Shown: positions 46,238-56,193, numbered from the stretch's first letter. The stretch is 64,000 nt of DNA from Actinomycetaceae bacterium (GCA_030540715.1 JAUNVQ010000007.1:41149-105148); one strand, 5' to 3'. Translations and numbers: made by a program. Notes: a model not told the origin generated them from the letters alone.

Positions 46238-47279
46238 TGAACAGCGTATTGTTACCGGTGAAGGTTTTGACGGGGAGCAGGGGGCAGAAGCTGCCTTGCG
46301 ACCAACCAGTTTGGCAGAGTTTGTGGGTCAAAAAAAAGTGTGTTCACAGCTTAAACTGGTAATCGATGCTGCGCGTGGCAGAGGCGCAACACCTGATCAT
46401 ATTTTATTGGCAGGGCCGCCAGGGCTTGGTAAAACAACATTGGCGATGATTGTTGCCCAAGAAATGTCGGCGGCTTTACGTCTTACATCGGGGCCAGCTA
46501 TTCAACATGCAGGAGACTTAGCGGCCATTCTTTCGTCTCTTCAGGAAGGTGACGTCCTCTTTATTGATGAAATCCACCGCCTGGCACGTACTGCGGAAGA
46601 AATGCTTTACCTAGCAATGGAGGACTACAGAGTTGACGTTATCGTTGGTAAAGGCCCGGGTGCAACCTCGATTCCGCTGACCTTACCGCCTTTCACTGTG
46701 GTTGGTGCAACGACACGCTCTGGTCTTCTGCCCGCACCTTTACGGGATCGTTTCGGTTTTACAGCACATTTGGATTACTACGATACCGATGAGCTTCGCC
46801 GAGTTTTGGAACGTTCAGCTGCTCTGCTAGACATTTCATTGACACCCCAGGCAGCACACGAGCTGTCAACACGTTCACGTGGTACACCGCGTATTGCGAA
46901 CCGTCTATTGCGGCGCACCATCGACTATGCGCAGGTTCACGGTTTCGAGCGTGTTGATAATACGTGTTCACATGCTGCATTGGAGCTTTTTGAGGTCGAT
47001 CCGCGCGGACTTGACCGGCTAGATCGCATGGTTTTACAGGCACTGTGTCAGCGTTTCCAAGGTGGGCCAGTTGGGTTAACAACCTTAGCTGTTTCTGTTG
47101 GTGAAGAAGCTGAAACGGTGGAGACCGTGGCAGAACCCTATTTGGTGCGTGAAGGATTTATTGTGCGCACACCGCGAGGACGCATGGCAACACCGCTTGC
47201 ATGGCGCCATATTGGATTAATACCTCCGGCATCGGCTAGTGGGGCTATACCAGCACTTTTTGATGAGGACGAGGTGTGA
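46230..47279 (+). CDS. ruvB: Holliday junction branch-migration ATPase RuvB
   Basis: A 349-aa AAA+ motor of branch migration. Walker [13 protein letters not shown], Walker [11 protein letters not shown], sensor 1 GATTRSGLL and a C-terminal winged helix ([17 protein letters not shown]). Start ATG 46230 overlaps the end of ruvA by eight bases. Last of the ruv genes; yajC follows after 82 bp. Confidence 0.96.
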   Translation: MDDEQRIVTGEGFDGEQGAEAALRPTSLAEFVGQKKVCSQLKLVIDAARGRGATPDHILLAGPPGLGKTTLAMIVAQEMSAALRLTSGPAIQHAGDLAAILSSLQEGDVLFIDEIHRLARTAEEMLYLAMEDYRVDVIVGKGPGATSIPLTLPPFTVVGATTRSGLLPAPLRDRFGFTAHLDYYDTDELRRVLERSAALLDISLTPQAAHELSTRSRGTPRIANRLLRRTIDYAQVHGFERVDNTCSHAALELFEVDPRGLDRLDRMVLQALCQRFQGGPVGLTTLAVSVGEEAETVETVAEPYLVREGFIVRTPRGRMATPLAWRHIGLIPPASASGAIPALFDEDEV

Positions 47280-47361
47280 AAAAGATTACCCAAATAGGGT
47301 ATATCCTGAAAGTTTTGTAGACTTTGAAGAATACGATGGCAATTTTAAAAGGAGAATATTC

Positions 47362-47757
47362 ATGGATCTGTTCAGCATGCTGATGATAGTCATCGCAATG
47401 TTTGCTTTGTTCTATTTTATGAACAAAAATCAGAGGCGACGCCAGGAGCAAGCCCAAGAAATGATACGGACGATGGAACCGGGAAACTGGGTAATTACAT
47501 CAACTGGTTTTTATGGACGACTAGTTGATATTGACGGTGATGTAGCCATTCTAGAGACTGCAGATGGCACCGAAACATATTGGGCGCGTCAAATGGTTTT
47601 ACGGGCGCAGGAACCTCCTTTTGCTGTTGATGAGGACAATGCTATGGATGCGACTGAGAGCGAACACTGTGACGATGATGCACTGACAAACAGCGCTGAT
47701 GACCTGCCTTCTTCACGTGACGAGAGTTCAGCTGGTTCTTCGTCAACATCCTCATAA
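47362..47757 (+). CDS. yajC: Preprotein translocase subunit YajC
   Basis: A 131-aa single-pass protein with membrane helix at about residues 4-21 (FSMLMIVIAMFALFYFM), the conserved NKNQRRRQEQAQEMI and TGFYGRLVDIDGD, then an acidic Asp/Glu/Ser C-terminal tail. It associates with SecDF in the Sec translocase. AAAAGGAG precedes ATG 47362, deciding the start against the longer frame from 47239. Located 148 bp before secD. Confidence 0.92.
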   Translation: MDLFSMLMIVIAMFALFYFMNKNQRRRQEQAQEMIRTMEPGNWVITSTGFYGRLVDIDGDVAILETADGTETYWARQMVLRAQEPPFAVDEDNAMDATESEHCDDDALTNSADDLPSSRDESSAGSSSTSS

Positions 47758-47791
47758 CGTTGCCAAGGTAGTTAACACTGCCAATAAATAG

Positions 47792-47872
47792 ATGAAAAAT
47801 GTGTTCTATCGTACAGTGCTCACAAGCGTCCATGAGTTCCTCATGGCAGCAGGAAGCATTAAACTACTGTGA
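47792..47872 (+). other. Possible 26-codon leader ORF with hairpin before secD
   Basis: Between yajC and secD lies an ATG-TGA frame of 26 codons beginning MKNVFYR and ending SIKLL. It contains the perfect hairpin CCATGAG-TTC-CTCATGG (47830-47846). No ribosome-binding site precedes it. Some bacteria control secDF with arrest peptides; no known arrest motif is visible here. Weak. Confidence 0.2.
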
Positions 47873-47905
47873 GGACACCTTACACAAACAAAGAAAGATA
47901 TTACT

Positions 47906-49831
47906 GTGGCAAAAAGCGCAATGAAAACTGCTGCAATACGAATGCTTATCGCATTGTTAGTACTTATCATTATCATGAGTGCAGCACTGGTATTTGGTGT
48001 GGTACAAAAAAATGCGTCTGCTGTTCCCTCACTGGCACTTGATCTTGAGGGAGGAACTCAGCTGATTCTTCGACCGAAAGCAGAAGGTGACAAAGGCGGT
48101 CGTACACAGGTGTCAGAAAACGACCTGAAAGAAGCGATAGAAGTTATCAGACAGCGTGTCGATGCTTCGGGTGTGACTGAAGCTGAAATTACCTCCCTAG
48201 GTGGACGCAATATTGTTGTCTCATTGCCAGGTCATCCCTCCGAAGAAACACTAGACCTAGTACGCCAATCGGCTCAGTTAGTATTTCGCCCTGTCCTGCA
48301 GGTTGGCGCGCCCATTTCTGAACTTAATCTAGCGCAGAATATCGATCAAAAGGCACTAGATAAGCTTCAAGGCGAAGAAAAGAAACAGGCAGAACAAGAA
48401 ATTGCCGCAGCAAAAGAAAACCCAGAAGCTTTCCTTATGGCGCGTGCTGATAAGAATGGCGACGGCAAACTTTCTGAGGAACCAGAAGCGAAGCCAGCCG
48501 ATAACTCGGACCTGAGCTGGATCAGCGAAAAAGTTCAGTACGATTTTATGGCTAAAGACTGTACAAAGATCGAAAACCGTAAAGGCGGTTCGGCTGACGA
48601 TCCCAAGAAACCACTGGTGACATGTCAAAAAGATGGTTCTTCGAAATATATTTTAGGGCCCGTTGATTTAGAGGGAACTCATATTAAAACAGCGTCGTCA
48701 GGAATGAAGCCATCTCAGGGCGGCGGAACCACCGGTGAGTGGATTGTCAACATCAGCTTTGACAGCGTCGGCACTGAAAAGTTTGGCAAAACCTCGCAGC
48801 GACTCTTTGCCTTCCGTAATACAGGTGCGCAGCCTGGTGCCGAAGGTCAGCCACAGCTACCACAGCAAGGCGGCAGCGATCCTCGTAACAGGTTTGCGAT
48901 TGTTCTTGACGGTACCGTGGTATCAGCACCCGGTATCGAAAACCCCATTACAAATGGTCAAGCTATGATAGAAGGTGGCTTTACCAAAACATCTTCTTCG
49001 GTATTGGCTAACCAGCTGCAGTTTGGTTCATTACCACTGAACTTTGACGTACAGTCGCAGCAACAAGTTTCGGCTACCCTGGGTGCAGACCAACTACGTT
49101 TTGGTGTGATTGCAGGTATTATCGGCATGCTGTTGATTGTGCTGTTTATGCTGTGGGAATACCGAGGGCTTTCTCTTGTTTCGGTTGGATCCTTGATAAT
49201 GTCTGGTGTCTTGGCTTACCTTATTATCGCCCTCTTATCATGGCTGATGGGTTATCGTTTGTCTCTTGCAGGTGTAGCAGGCATCATTATTTCTATTGGT
49301 ACAACAGCAGACTCCTTTATTGTCTATTTCGAAAGAATCCGTGATGAAGTACGTGATGGAAGACCTTTGAGATCAGCAGTTGATGAAGGTTGGACACGTG
49401 CCAAACGAACAATTGTTTCTGCCGATATGATGAACCTGATTGCTGCTGGCGTACTGTACTTCTTGGCCGTTGGTAACGTGCAAGGCTTTGCCTTTACCCT
49501 TGGTGTGATGACATTTATTGACCTTATAGTTATTTTCATGTTTACACATCCACTACTTGTTCTTTTGGTTCGCACCGCTTTTTATGGTGAAGGACATCGC
49601 TGGTCTGGCCTAGACCCCGAGCATCTGGGTGCTTCAAAACGTACCTACCGCTATAAGGGTAGAGGACGTTTTGAACAAGAAAAACCATCGGGTACACGTG
49701 TACGTCTGGGCGCACCATCTACCGATGATGATGCTGAAGAAGATAATAAATCGCAGCGTACATCTGTGGGAGCTGTGAAGGACAGTCCAACAGACGACGA
49801 AACTGCGAGTGAAGGGAGCGATGCGAAATGA
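47906..49831 (+). CDS. secD: Protein translocase subunit SecD
   Basis: A 641-aa membrane protein using the proton gradient to aid late secretion. It has an N-terminal helix (about residues 9-30), a large extracytoplasmic P1 region with the conserved LDLEGGTQL, an Asn/Gly/Gln-rich insertion around residues 300-320 (PGAEGQPQLPQQGG), then five helices containing IISIGTTADSFIVYFERIRD. A charged C-terminal tail of about 80 residues follows. Start is GTG 47906; AAGAAAGA is a weak site. It overlaps secF by four bases. Confidence 0.95.
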   Translation: MAKSAMKTAAIRMLIALLVLIIIMSAALVFGVVQKNASAVPSLALDLEGGTQLILRPKAEGDKGGRTQVSENDLKEAIEVIRQRVDASGVTEAEITSLGGRNIVVSLPGHPSEETLDLVRQSAQLVFRPVLQVGAPISELNLAQNIDQKALDKLQGEEKKQAEQEIAAAKENPEAFLMARADKNGDGKLSEEPEAKPADNSDLSWISEKVQYDFMAKDCTKIENRKGGSADDPKKPLVTCQKDGSSKYILGPVDLEGTHIKTASSGMKPSQGGGTTGEWIVNISFDSVGTEKFGKTSQRLFAFRNTGAQPGAEGQPQLPQQGGSDPRNRFAIVLDGTVVSAPGIENPITNGQAMIEGGFTKTSSSVLANQLQFGSLPLNFDVQSQQQVSATLGADQLRFGVIAGIIGMLLIVLFMLWEYRGLSLVSVGSLIMSGVLAYLIIALLSWLMGYRLSLAGVAGIIISIGTTADSFIVYFERIRDEVRDGRPLRSAVDEGWTRAKRTIVSADMMNLIAAGVLYFLAVGNVQGFAFTLGVMTFIDLIVIFMFTHPLLVLLVRTAFYGEGHRWSGLDPEHLGASKRTYRYKGRGRFEQEKPSGTRVRLGAPSTDDDAEEDNKSQRTSVGAVKDSPTDDETASEGSDAK

Positions 49832-50994
49832 TGTCTTACGCACAATGGGGAAATGAGCTTTACTCGGGAAAACGCTCCTACAATATCGTTGGTAAAAGAA
49901 AGCTATGGATTCTGACAGGGATCGTACTATTAATCCTATCGTGTCTGCTTATTGTCTATCCCTCGATCTCGCCCTCCATCGAATTTAAAGGCGGAACCGA
50001 GTTTAGTGTATCGGGATTACCAAATAACGATCAGAAACCAGCAGCTAGCGTTACACGTTCTCTTCCACAGGCCAATAATGCAAAGTTGTCGTCCCTGGGC
50101 ACAAATGGTGTGCGCGTTCAAACCGCTACAATGACAACGGCTCAGTCGCGTGAAATGGTGCAGCAACTAGCCAAGGCTTACAAGATACCTGAAGGCAATA
50201 TTGCGGCTACCACAATCGGCCCCGCATGGGGAAAAGAAGTGACTGACCGTGCGTTGAAGTCGCTTGGTATCTTCGCCCTATTGGTGGCTATCGTGTTGAC
50301 GTTATATTTCAAGACATGGACAATGGCCTTTTCCGCCCTCTTTGCATTGCTGCATGACACCTTGTTTACAGCCGCTGCATTTGCGCTGACACAGGTAGAA
50401 GTCAGCCCAGCTACCGTCATCGGTGTTCTAACGATTCTTGGCTATTCGCTTTACGATACAGTGGTGGTTTTTGATAAGGTTCGTGAACTCACCGTAAAAT
50501 TTTATGATCAATCGCGTTATACCTATGCGGAACTTGTCAATCTTGCGGTTAATCAAACAATGGTACGTTCAATCAACACTTCGATAGTTGGTTTGCTACC
50601 TGTGAGTGCAATACTCTTTGTTTCCTCTGTTTTGCTGGGTGGTGGAACATTGCGCGATATTTCAATGGCCTTATTCATTGGCATGGTTGTTGGAACGTGG
50701 TCATCTATTTTCATCGCCTCTCCGATGCTTGTCACGTTGAGGATGCGTGAAAAGAAACTTCAAGACCACACTCAACGCGTCTTTAGAAGGCGTCGTTTGG
50801 AAGAAGATGACGTAGTAGCCGAGCTTTCAAAAAAGAAACTACCAAAGAAGAAAAGAAAACAGATTTTACGTCAGCAGGTGGAATCAATGGAGTTTGAAGA
50901 TGACGAGGATTCTATTGTTGCCCAACCTTTGAAGGCTGGTGGCCACAGGGGACACCAGGCACAGCCCAGAAAAAAACCGCGTTCAAAGCGCTAA
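49828..50994 (+). CDS. secF: Protein translocase subunit SecF
   Basis: A 388-aa partner of SecD. It starts SYAQWGNELYSGKRSYNIVG, with a first helix near residues 28-48, the conserved IEFKGGTEF, then five helices containing GYSLYDTVVVFDKVRE and MVRSINTS. A basic C-terminal tail of some 80 residues ends in QPRKKPRSKR. The ATG at 49828 overlaps the secD stop. apt follows after 21 bp. Confidence 0.95.
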   Translation: MMSYAQWGNELYSGKRSYNIVGKRKLWILTGIVLLILSCLLIVYPSISPSIEFKGGTEFSVSGLPNNDQKPAASVTRSLPQANNAKLSSLGTNGVRVQTATMTTAQSREMVQQLAKAYKIPEGNIAATTIGPAWGKEVTDRALKSLGIFALLVAIVLTLYFKTWTMAFSALFALLHDTLFTAAAFALTQVEVSPATVIGVLTILGYSLYDTVVVFDKVRELTVKFYDQSRYTYAELVNLAVNQTMVRSINTSIVGLLPVSAILFVSSVLLGGGTLRDISMALFIGMVVGTWSSIFIASPMLVTLRMREKKLQDHTQRVFRRRRLEEDDVVAELSKKKLPKKKRKQILRQQVESMEFEDDEDSIVAQPLKAGGHRGHQAQPRKKPRSKR

Positions 50995-51015
50995 AATTGT
51001 AAGGTGTGATCGATT

Positions 51016-51561
51016 ATGGCGAGTATATCGCCGCTTCCTCCTCATTTAGAAACACTTGTATCCAACAATCTGCGTCATGTTCCAGATTTTCCTGAGCCCG
51101 GTGTGCTTTTTCGTGATATCACGCCATTACTGGCAAACGGACCAGCATTTCAGGAACTCATTAGGTGCCTTGCACAACACTATAAGAACCATATTGATGC
51201 CGTTGCTGGATTGGAATCACGAGGTTTTCTTCTTGCCGCACCATTAGCCGTTGAGCTTGGTGTGCCAATGCTGATGATACGTAAAGCTGGTAAGTTGCCT
51301 GGCCCACTTATTGGCATGGATTATTCCTTGGAGTACGGTACAGCAAGGCTTGAGCTTCAGCCTCACAGTGTGCCACAGGGCGCTCGTGTGCTTATCGTTG
51401 ACGATGTGTTGGCAACAGGAGGAACGGCTGGAGCAGCAGTGAAGCTTATTGAAAAATCTGGTGCACATGTTGCAGAAGTTTTCGTGTTGATGGAACTGAA
51501 GGACTTTCAAGGAAAGAAACAGATGAAAGATATTAGTTGCCAGGCATTGCTTGAAGTATAA
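51016..51561 (+). CDS. apt: Adenine phosphoribosyltransferase
   Basis: Adenine plus PRPP to AMP, purine salvage. The 181-aa enzyme carries the PRPP loop VLIVDDVLATGGTAGAAVKL near residues 125-144, and FPEPGVLFRDITPLL and GLESRGFLLAAPLA. AAGGTG precedes ATG. It lies between secDF and relA, the order seen in most Actinobacteria. It probably shares the secDF transcript. Confidence 0.95.
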   Translation: MASISPLPPHLETLVSNNLRHVPDFPEPGVLFRDITPLLANGPAFQELIRCLAQHYKNHIDAVAGLESRGFLLAAPLAVELGVPMLMIRKAGKLPGPLIGMDYSLEYGTARLELQPHSVPQGARVLIVDDVLATGGTAGAAVKLIEKSGAHVAEVFVLMELKDFQGKKQMKDISCQALLEV

Positions 51562-51724
51562 GACTTTCAATTCCCCACCCCGTGGTTATCTTTACTAAAG
51601 CGCTGCTCAACACCGTGAAGGGGACACTACATTCGCTGTATTAAACACCTTTGATGAGTAACGCCTTTTTTCGTATGGGTAGTATGTGTGATTCCTCATT
51701 TCACTAGGAAAGATGATTCCACAC

Positions 51725-51799
51725 TTTTGTCAACAAAATTGTTGTCGCTCATAGTTTTGTGAACACAAATTAACGTCTTTGTGAAAAAAATAATACGAT
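51725..51799 (+). promoter_or_regulatory. relA promoter with two similar palindromes
   Basis: Two 6-2-6 palindromes, TTTTGTCAACAAAA (51725-51738) and TTTGTGAACACAAA (51756-51769), have centres 31 bp apart, about three helix turns. Directly after the second come TTAACG (51770-51775), an 18-bp spacer and TACGAT (51794-51799), with ATG at 51806. The palindromes are candidate sites for a cooperative regulator; the mRNA should be leaderless. Confidence 0.5.
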
Positions 51800-51805
51800 A
51801 GTGGA

Positions 51806-54121
51806 ATGAGCGACAATCAAGAAGTTCAGCGTGGAGCAACATCCTCTTCGCGTGTGCGTTCATCGCTTGCCTGGTTTGGTGGCCGCACAAAAAATGTTGC
51901 CCCCGAGATACAGGGGCTGGTGCGCGCTGCTCGTGCTAATCATCCAAAGATTGACATCAATCAATTGGAGCGTGCCTATGAGGTTGCGGCCTACTATCAT
52001 GAAGGTCAGATGCGAAAGTCTGGTGAACCCTATATTACGCATCCTGTTGCCGTGGCTACGATCCTTGCTGAACTTGGTTTAACTGAAACAACTCTTGTGG
52101 CAGCACTGCTGCACGATACGGTTGAAGACACCCCTTATACTCTTGACGAACTATCTCACCAGTTTGGAGATGAAGTAGCCCTGCTTGTTGATGGTGTTAC
52201 GAAACTGGACAAGGTGAAATATGGCGAGGCAGCACAGGCCGAAACTGTTCGAAAAATGATTATCGCCATGTCTAAAGACATTCGCGTATTGGTTATTAAA
52301 CTAGCCGATAGACTGCATAATGGACGTACATGGAAGTATGTGAAGAAAGAATCTGCTCAACGCAAGGCACGTGAAACTCTCGAGATTTTTGCCCCTCTGG
52401 CTCACCGTCTGGGTATGAATACGATTAAGTGGGAACTAGAAGATTTGTCTTTTAAAACACTGTATCCCGATATTTATGATGAGATCGACCATCTGGTAAT
52501 TGAGCGAGCACCACAACGTGAAAGGTATCTATCTGATGTGACTGATCAGATTAAAGAGGATCTGCGTACGCATACGATTGTTGGTGTGGTGACAGGACGC
52601 CCGAAACATCACTATTCGATTTATCAAAAAATGATTGTCAGAGGGCGAGACTTTGATGATATCTATGATTTGATTGGTGTGCGTGTTCTGGTTGATTCTA
52701 TTCGTGACTGCTATTCGGTATTGGGAACTGTACACGCCAGGTGGAACCCGATTCCAGGGCGTTTCAAAGATTATATTGCAATGCCTAAGTTTAACTTGTA
52801 CCAGTCTTTGCATACAACCGTGTTAGGGCCTGGAGGTCGCCCCGTTGAAATTCAGATTCGTACTCACGCTATGCATCAGCGTGCTGAATATGGTGTGGCC
52901 GCACATTGGAAGTACAAAGAAAATCCGAATGCTACTGGGGGGAAGAAAGGACATAAGAAATCCCAACTTGATTCCACAACTGCTCTTGACCCCAATAACG
53001 AGATGGGGTGGCTTCGCCAACTTGTTGATTGGCAGCGTGAAACCCAAAACCCTTCGGAGTTTCTTGACTCTTTACGCTATGAAATGTCGGGAACACAGGT
53101 GTATGTCTTTACTCCTGCTGGTCAGGTTATAAGTTTGGCTCAGGGGGCTTGTCCCGTTGATTTTGCCTACGCAATTCATACGGAAGTTGGACATAAAACA
53201 GTTGGTGCAAAAATCAACGGTAAGCTTATGCCACTTGAAACCGAGCTAGAAAATGGTGACACTATTGAGATATTAACTTCTAGGGCACAGACATCGGCAC
53301 CTTCACGAGACTGGCTTACTTTTGTGGCAACGCCACGAGCACGTAATAAGATTCGGGCATGGTTTTCCAAAGAACGTAAAGAAGAAGCAGTAGAAAGTGG
53401 TCAAAAACAGATTGCTGCCGCCCTTCGTAAACAAAATCTTCCATTGCAGCGACTCATGTCCCATGAATCTTTAACAGCGCTGGCTGCCGACCTAGGTTAT
53501 TCTGATGTTTCTGGTCTTTATGCTGCTGTAGGGGATCGGCATGTTTCTGCTGCACATGTTGTTGATCGTCTGCTGGAAGTAATGGGTGGTGAATCAGGTA
53601 CCGAGGAAACTCTGGCGGAAGCCATTACGCCAGGGCGTCGACGTCAGGTGAGCCACAGTGGTGATAGCGGTGTGATAGTGCAGGGGACATCCCAGGGGGA
53701 TGTCTGGACGAAACTTGCTAAGTGCTGTACACCTGTTCCCGGTGATGACATTATTGGGTTTATTACCCGTGGCCAGGGAGTATCTGTTCATCGGCGTGAC
53801 TGCTCGAATGTGGTGGCGTTAGAGAAATCTCCCGAACGTATTATTGACGTTGAATGGGCAAAGCATCCTCAGACGATGTTCATGGTACAAGTGGAAATCC
53901 ATGCCCTGGATCGCGAGGGGTTGCTGTCTGACATTAGTCAGTTGTTATCTGACTATCGTGTCAATATTATTTCTGGATCCCTGAACACTTCTGATGACCG
54001 GGTAGCTGTGTCACGTTTTTCCTTTGAAACAGCCGATACAACACACTTGACCGCAATTTTGCATGGTCTACAACGCATTGATGGTGTCTTTAGTGCAAAG
54101 CGTGTCACTAACGCCGCGTAA
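51806..54121 (+). CDS. relA: Bifunctional (p)ppGpp synthetase/hydrolase Rel
   Basis: Makes and degrades the stringent-response alarmone. The 771-aa protein has an HD hydrolase domain (ITHPVAVATILAELG, LLHDTVEDTPY), a synthetase domain (YSIYQKMIVRGRDFDDIYDL, YQSLHTTVLGPGG), TGS (VYVFTPAGQVISLAQGACPV), a zinc-finger/CC region (KLAKCCTPVPGDDIIGF) and a C-terminal ACT domain (VQVEIHALDREGLLSDISQ). The HD motif is intact, so both activities are expected. Start ATG 51806 lies six bases past a -10 TACGAT, without Shine-Dalgarno. A single Rel is usual in Actinobacteria. Confidence 0.95.
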   Translation: MSDNQEVQRGATSSSRVRSSLAWFGGRTKNVAPEIQGLVRAARANHPKIDINQLERAYEVAAYYHEGQMRKSGEPYITHPVAVATILAELGLTETTLVAALLHDTVEDTPYTLDELSHQFGDEVALLVDGVTKLDKVKYGEAAQAETVRKMIIAMSKDIRVLVIKLADRLHNGRTWKYVKKESAQRKARETLEIFAPLAHRLGMNTIKWELEDLSFKTLYPDIYDEIDHLVIERAPQRERYLSDVTDQIKEDLRTHTIVGVVTGRPKHHYSIYQKMIVRGRDFDDIYDLIGVRVLVDSIRDCYSVLGTVHARWNPIPGRFKDYIAMPKFNLYQSLHTTVLGPGGRPVEIQIRTHAMHQRAEYGVAAHWKYKENPNATGGKKGHKKSQLDSTTALDPNNEMGWLRQLVDWQRETQNPSEFLDSLRYEMSGTQVYVFTPAGQVISLAQGACPVDFAYAIHTEVGHKTVGAKINGKLMPLETELENGDTIEILTSRAQTSAPSRDWLTFVATPRARNKIRAWFSKERKEEAVESGQKQIAAALRKQNLPLQRLMSHESLTALAADLGYSDVSGLYAAVGDRHVSAAHVVDRLLEVMGGESGTEETLAEAITPGRRRQVSHSGDSGVIVQGTSQGDVWTKLAKCCTPVPGDDIIGFITRGQGVSVHRRDCSNVVALEKSPERIIDVEWAKHPQTMFMVQVEIHALDREGLLSDISQLLSDYRVNIISGSLNTSDDRVAVSRFSFETADTTHLTAILHGLQRIDGVFSAKRVTNAA

Positions 54122-54158
54122 ACTTCATTTTACAGAATGTGCCTCAGCTTACTATCGG

Positions 54159-54746
54159 TCAGATAGTTGCCAGGTTCCCCTTTTTATAGTGTTTTGCTGT
54201 AGGCTTGTAGGATAATTCCTCGAAGCGACGTGAACAACGAATATTTCCATGTTTATGTGGGTGACGTAACCATAGTTCGCGGGCATCATTGAGGTGTGTT
54301 CCAGCCTGAAGAAGAACATAGGCGTAACGCATAAATTCGCGGTCGTTTTCAACAGTTCGAGCCAAATCGTACAGTGTTTCTGCTCGCGATGTGACAAAAA
54401 CTTTTTCCGTACATCTGACAGGCCTATCAACAGGACGGACAAGATGAGTAACTGTTTCACGGTAACGATAGTCACGGCGTTGAGACATCACGTGGATCGG
54501 GGCCGCCACGCCATGGGCAGTCCATAGCCAAAGCGCAGTAGTACGACACACAATGGAAGAGGGCTTTACATGATGACTGAGTATCTGTGCACGACCAGAA
54601 ACACTGTGAAGAAGACGCGGCAGACACAATACATCAGGAAGGACTTCAATAAGGGCACCACTGATAGTTCCTCCGCGTAAAACACGCACTCCCTGACCTT
54701 CATGGTGCCCAGGATCGTGGGGATGAAGATGTATTCGTAAACTCAT
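54159..54746 (-). CDS. AbiEi/DUF559-like protein without nuclease domain
   Basis: A 195-aa protein with the pattern of the N-terminal part of AbiEi-type antitoxins and DUF559 proteins: SSIVCRTTALWLWTAHG, the histidine/arginine-rich VMSQRRDYRYRETVTHLVRP and FVTSRAETLYDLAR. The Vsr-like nuclease domain that normally follows in DUF559 proteins is missing, and no partner toxin (AbiEii) lies next to it. It begins with His-rich MSLRIHLHPHDPGHH. Convergent with relA, 37 bp apart. Assignment is tentative. Confidence 0.5.
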   Translation of the reverse strand: MSLRIHLHPHDPGHHEGQGVRVLRGGTISGALIEVLPDVLCLPRLLHSVSGRAQILSHHVKPSSIVCRTTALWLWTAHGVAAPIHVMSQRRDYRYRETVTHLVRPVDRPVRCTEKVFVTSRAETLYDLARTVENDREFMRYAYVLLQAGTHLNDARELWLRHPHKHGNIRCSRRFEELSYKPTAKHYKKGNLATI

Positions 54747-54834
54747 TCACCAATGGTGCCACAAACAAGAAGTAAGAAAAAGGAGTGTTCACCTTTAGCG
54801 TTGTGCTACCCGATAAACTGCACCGTATTAATCT

Positions 54835-56193
54835 TTATTCAGTAACTGAACGTACCTGTTCAAGCCATGTTTGACGGGCCTTGAGAGATTCTTCAAGTTC
54901 TGCAACTTTCTTATCGTTTCCTTCGGCTCTAGCTTTTTCTAAATCGGCACTGAGTTCTGCAATACTTTCTTCTAGTTGACCAGCCATTCCTTGGGCTCGG
55001 GCCTGAACTTCCGGATTTTCTTTATGCCACAGTGCATCTTCGGCATCAGAGATCGCTTTTTCAACGGCGCGCATCCGTGCTTCGATGCGACCCATATCGG
55101 CCTTTGGCACGTGCCCAATAGCATCCCATTCGTCTTGCAGAGGGCGAAGTTGAGCCTTAGCCTTTTCAATGTCAGATATGGGAAGGATGGCTTCTGCCTT
55201 GGTAAGTATCGCTTCTTTTGCATCCAGATTTGCCTGATATTCTTGAGCCTGTGCGGCATTTGATGCATTGCGAGCCTCGTAGAACTTGTTTTGGGCAGCC
55301 CAGAAACGTTCCCATAAAGCATCGTCATCGCGACGCGAGGCGCGCCCACTTGCTTTCCATTCGTCCATTAGCTGCCGGAAAGCAATCGTTGTGGGGCCCC
55401 ACTCCGTTGAGGTAGCGAGTTCTTCAGCACGACGAATAATATCTTCCTTTGCTTTCTTTGCTTCTGCTTGAGCAACATCAAGATCATGGAAAAACTGGCG
55501 GCGTGAACGATCAAAAGTGGTACGGGCCTGACTGAAGCGTTTCCACAGGGCATCCTCTTTTGAGCGCTCAATGCGCACACCGTGGCGCTGTGATGTTTTC
55601 CATTCTTCTAACAGATTGCGTAAACGCTGGCCGGAATCTTTCCACTGTGTACGCTGTGGGTCTTGAGCCGCGATTTCTTCGGCTTGAACAACTATTGCTT
55701 CACGGTCTGCAAGTGCCTGTTCTTTAGCGGCTTGACGTTGAAGTTTCATTTCTTCTTTATATTGTTCGGCACGTTGCTTTAGCCGTTCAAGCTGGTCACG
55801 AAGTTTCTGAAGGTCGCCGATGGCAGCAGGCTCTTGTAGCTGTTCAGTAAGCGATTTTATTGTCTTGTCGATTTCGCGTGGCGAGATATGACGAATCCGT
55901 GTTTCAAAAAGAGCTAATTGTGCCTTGAGATCAAGATAGCGGCGAATAAAAAGGTCAAAGGGATTATCGGGGACGATGTCGGGGAATTGACCGACCTCTC
56001 GTTCTCCGTCAGTATCTTTGACATAGACATTGCCTGCCTCGTCGATACGGCCAAATTGCTCGGCCTCTTGTTTTTCCGCCGAATCAGGAAGATTGAGTTT
56101 TGGCGGCTGCGGTGCAGGCGGCTTGGGAGACTGAGTGGAAGAAGTCATTTTTGCACTGTCATCTTGTGATGGTTGCATCGGTTGGTCGGTCAC
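54835..56193 (-). CDS. DUF349-repeat coiled-coil protein
   Basis: A 452-aa soluble protein made of at least three DUF349 helical repeats, each with the pattern WK(D/A)SG...DDALW(E/K)RF(W/S)(A/Q)A (for example LLEEWKTSQRHGVR, LMDEWKASGRASRRDDDALW). The N-terminus is Pro/Gln-rich and the C-terminus is a long coiled coil (SIAELSADLEKARAEG). Function is not established; the family is common in Actinobacteria next to relA and a metallo-hydrolase, as here. Start is GTG 56193, after GAAGGA. Confidence 0.85.
   Translation of the reverse strand: MTDQPMQPSQDDSAKMTSSTQSPKPPAPQPPKLNLPDSAEKQEAEQFGRIDEAGNVYVKDTDGEREVGQFPDIVPDNPFDLFIRRYLDLKAQLALFETRIRHISPREIDKTIKSLTEQLQEPAAIGDLQKLRDQLERLKQRAEQYKEEMKLQRQAAKEQALADREAIVVQAEEIAAQDPQRTQWKDSGQRLRNLLEEWKTSQRHGVRIERSKEDALWKRFSQARTTFDRSRRQFFHDLDVAQAEAKKAKEDIIRRAEELATSTEWGPTTIAFRQLMDEWKASGRASRRDDDALWERFWAAQNKFYEARNASNAAQAQEYQANLDAKEAILTKAEAILPISDIEKAKAQLRPLQDEWDAIGHVPKADMGRIEARMRAVEKAISDAEDALWHKENPEVQARAQGMAGQLEESIAELSADLEKARAEGNDKKVAELEESLKARQTWLEQVRSVTE

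Noticed and set aside
54294..54527. Plus-strand ORF overlapping the AbiEi-like gene
   Set aside because: Shadow of the minus-strand gene; no ribosome-binding site and unlike any family.
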